The position numbers and the translations under genes were made by a program. A stretch of DNA of 22,841 nucleotides from an uncultured Anaerolineaceae bacterium (lineage in GTDB: Bacteria; Chloroflexota; Anaerolineae; Anaerolineales; Anaerolineaceae). Positions 21,051 to 22,841 of this stretch are shown piece by piece; position 1 is the stretch's first letter; every line of letters begins with the position of its first letter. The stretch is from assembly GCA_937897615.1 (NCBI GenBank), contig CALCNO010000207.1:1-22841 (forward strand), given 5' to 3'. The notes under the pieces are model-generated. The model had not been told where the DNA came from. It ran no database searches and worked only from the letters and a program-made list of their open reading frames with translations.

Positions 21051-22841
21051 TTACTACGAGGAAGAGGAGTTCCAGTCGAAGTTCGACGGCAAGACTCTCA
21101 AACGCATTTTGGGCCTCACCAAACCGCATCTCAAGTGGGTGATCGGGTTCTTAATCTCAATCACCATTGTGGCTGCGTTGGATGCTGTGACCACTTATGT
21201 AACCAAACAAATTGTCGATAAAGGAATTGTTGCCAAGAACACCACGGTATTGGTCAATTCGCTGATCCTGTATGGCTCACTGATTTTCATACAGGCGATC
21301 AGTGTCTTCCTGTTCATTTATTTTGCCGGCATTCTGGGCGAGCGCATCCGCTATGACCTGCGGCGCATGATGTTCAATCACCTTCAGGCTCTTTCATTAA
21401 ATTATTACAGCAAGACGCCGGTAGGATGGATCATGGCACGCGTCACCTCAGATTCCGAGCGCGTGGCCGATCTGGTAACCTGGGGCATGGTGGATACCAC
21501 CTGGGGTCTGGTGAGCATCGTCATCTCTATGGGCTTCATGTTCTATCTCAATTGGAAGCTGGCGCTGATTGTCCTGGCGCTCATCCCCATTCTGCTCTTC
21601 ACGGCCTATCAGTTCCGCAAGAAAATCATTGTGGAATACCGCAAAGTGCGCAAGTTCAATTCCAAGATCGTGGGCGCATACAACGAGAACATCACCGGCG
21701 TACGGGTGATCAAAGCCCTGGGGCGTGAAAAAGAAAACCTGCGCGAGTTCAAGGGCATCACCAGCAGCATGTATGATTCTGCTTACCGTGCCGCCTGGTT
21801 GAGTGCGCTTTTCCTGCCGTCCGTGCAAATCATCTCAGCGGTGGCCGTGGGTGCGGTGGTGTGGTATGGCGGCGCACAGGCCAGCATCGGCGGTATGTCC
21901 ATTGGCAGCATCCAGGCCTTTGTCTCTTACATCACCTTTATGATGTGGCCGGTGCAGGATATTGCGCGTGTGTTTGCCGAAATGCAGCAGGCGATTGCTT
22001 CGGCAGAACGTATGTTCTCACTGATCGACTCTAAACCGCAAATTGAAAACCGTCCGCAGGCGATGGACCCCGGCACGATCAAAGGCGACATCATCTTCGA
22101 CCACGTCACCTTCAAATACGAAGAGGATGAGAAGTCCGTGCTTTCCGATTTCAACCTGCACGTAAGGCGTGGCGAGACCATTGCGCTGGTTGGCCCCACC
22201 GGGGGCGGAAAATCTACCATTGTCAACCTGCTGTGTCGTTTTTACGAACCACGCAGCGGTAAAATCTACATCGGCGGGCGCGATTACACCAGCCTGTCGC
22301 TGCATGCCATCCAATCACGTGTGGGGGTGGTACTGCAAACGCCGCATCTGTTCTCCGGCAGCATCCGCGAAAACCTGCGCTACGGACGCCTGGATGCCAC
22401 GGATGAGGAGATCGAAGAAGCAACGCGCACAGTGGGGGCATATGATTTCATCATGCATTTTGAAAAGGGGTTCGAAACCGAGGTGGGAGAGGGCGGCAAT
22501 CTGCTATCGGTGGGCCAAAAGCAATTAATCAGCCTGGCGCGTGCCGTACTGGCAAAACCGGAGATCTTTGTAATGGACGAAGCTACCAGCTCGGTGGATA
22601 CGCTCACTGAAGCATTGATCCAAAAGGGCATGGAAGAACTCCTGAACACCTGCACCAGTTTTGTGATCGCACATCGGCTCTCCACCATCCGCCGTGCCAA
22701 TCGCATCCTGGTGATCGAGGAGGGGCACATCGCCGAGGCCGGCACCCATGCCGAATTGCTGCGCTTGAAAGGCAAGTATTACAAGCTCTACACCCAGCAG
22801 TTCCGCAGCCAGATGGAAGCTCAATTAAACGTGTTTAGCGA
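21040..22841 (+). CDS. ABC exporter half-transporter, catalytic subunit, 3'-truncated
   Basis: Partner of the preceding exporter half. It starts at an ATG inside the end of that gene with AAGGAG 7 bases before it, and stays open for 600 codons to the window edge, so the stop is outside. An acidic N-terminus (YYEEEEF) is followed by membrane helices over about 30-310, and an ATPase with Walker A GPTGGGKST (385-393), Walker B MDEATSS with the catalytic Glu intact (E514), and H545. Its signature is LSVGQ (489-493) instead of LSGGQ. It is near full length for the family (about 600-640). The changes fall in the same composite ATP site as the partner's Asp, as expected for an asymmetric heterodimer. 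Confidence 0.9.
   Translation, partial: MPDSYYEEEEFQSKFDGKTLKRILGLTKPHLKWVIGFLISITIVAALDAVTTYVTKQIVDKGIVAKNTTVLVNSLILYGSLIFIQAISVFLFIYFAGILGERIRYDLRRMMFNHLQALSLNYYSKTPVGWIMARVTSDSERVADLVTWGMVDTTWGLVSIVISMGFMFYLNWKLALIVLALIPILLFTAYQFRKKIIVEYRKVRKFNSKIVGAYNENITGVRVIKALGREKENLREFKGITSSMYDSAYRAAWLSALFLPSVQIISAVAVGAVVWYGGAQASIGGMSIGSIQAFVSYITFMMWPVQDIARVFAEMQQAIASAERMFSLIDSKPQIENRPQAMDPGTIKGDIIFDHVTFKYEEDEKSVLSDFNLHVRRGETIALVGPTGGGKSTIVNLLCRFYEPRSGKIYIGGRDYTSLSLHAIQSRVGVVLQTPHLFSGSIRENLRYGRLDATDEEIEEATRTVGAYDFIMHFEKGFETEVGEGGNLLSVGQKQLISLARAVLAKPEIFVMDEATSSVDTLTEALIQKGMEELLNTCTSFVIAHRLSTIRRANRILVIEEGHIAEAGTHAELLRLKGKYYKLYTQQFRSQMEAQLNVFS

Noticed and set aside
1..22841. CRISPR arrays, tRNA or rRNA genes, insertion sequences, prophage or defence genes
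   Set aside because: No regular spaced repeats, cloverleaf sequences, transposase motifs or integrase motifs were seen in gaps or frames; all main frames are housekeeping, membrane or transport genes.

Overview
This looks like a chromosomal segment of a bacterium from the phylum Chloroflexota, most likely class Anaerolineae. That placement is inference. It rests on moderate GC content, a decarboxylase of the mevalonate pathway, small surface proteins with Pro/Thr-rich linkers before a C-terminal membrane anchor, and an unusual mix of housekeeping genes. There is no marker rRNA or tRNA to prove it. I see no mobile element, CRISPR array, tRNA or rRNA. No stretch of 300 bases lacks a gene.

Layout, left to right. 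(1) The 3' part of a mevalonate-pathway decarboxylase gene (mvaD type), closed by a strong hairpin terminator. (2) A tightly packed plus-strand operon: site-2 protease rseP, a HEAT-repeat protein with an acidic tail, a membrane-anchored HExxH metallopeptidase, and acylphosphatase. (3) A minus-strand operon converging on it: Ig-like surface protein, pth, mfd, uvrB. It ends on a CTAG that supplies the stop codons of both uvrB and the acylphosphatase gene. uvrB also has its own promoter, with a LexA/Cheo-box-like site between -35 and -10. (4) A plus-strand ytxG/ytxH-like pair, divergent from the surface protein gene, ending at a bidirectional terminator shared with (5), the minus-strand bifunctional NAD(P)HX repair gene nnr. 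(6) A plus-strand pair divergent from nnr: a membrane protein with a spermidine-synthase-like domain, apparently read from a leaderless mRNA, and a DUF1461 membrane protein. (7) Minus-strand gpmA and an orphan sugar-ABC ATPase (ugpC/msmX type). (8) A plus-strand divergent Fpg/Nei-family DNA glycosylase, then two half-transporter ABC exporter genes that form an asymmetric heterodimer. The second runs off the window.

The themes are nucleotide-excision and transcription-coupled repair (mfd, uvrB), base-excision repair (Fpg-like), membrane proteolysis (rseP plus metallopeptidase), metabolite repair (nnr), glycolysis (gpmA) and export. The most interesting points are: the protease operon as a possible uncharacterised membrane-proteolysis module; a perfect 12-bp inverted repeat that places two divergent -10 boxes in mirror image; an Fpg-like glycosylase missing arginines that are normally catalytic or DNA-contacting; and a candidate SOS box on uvrB. 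No clearly novel large system (defence island, biosynthetic cluster) is visible.
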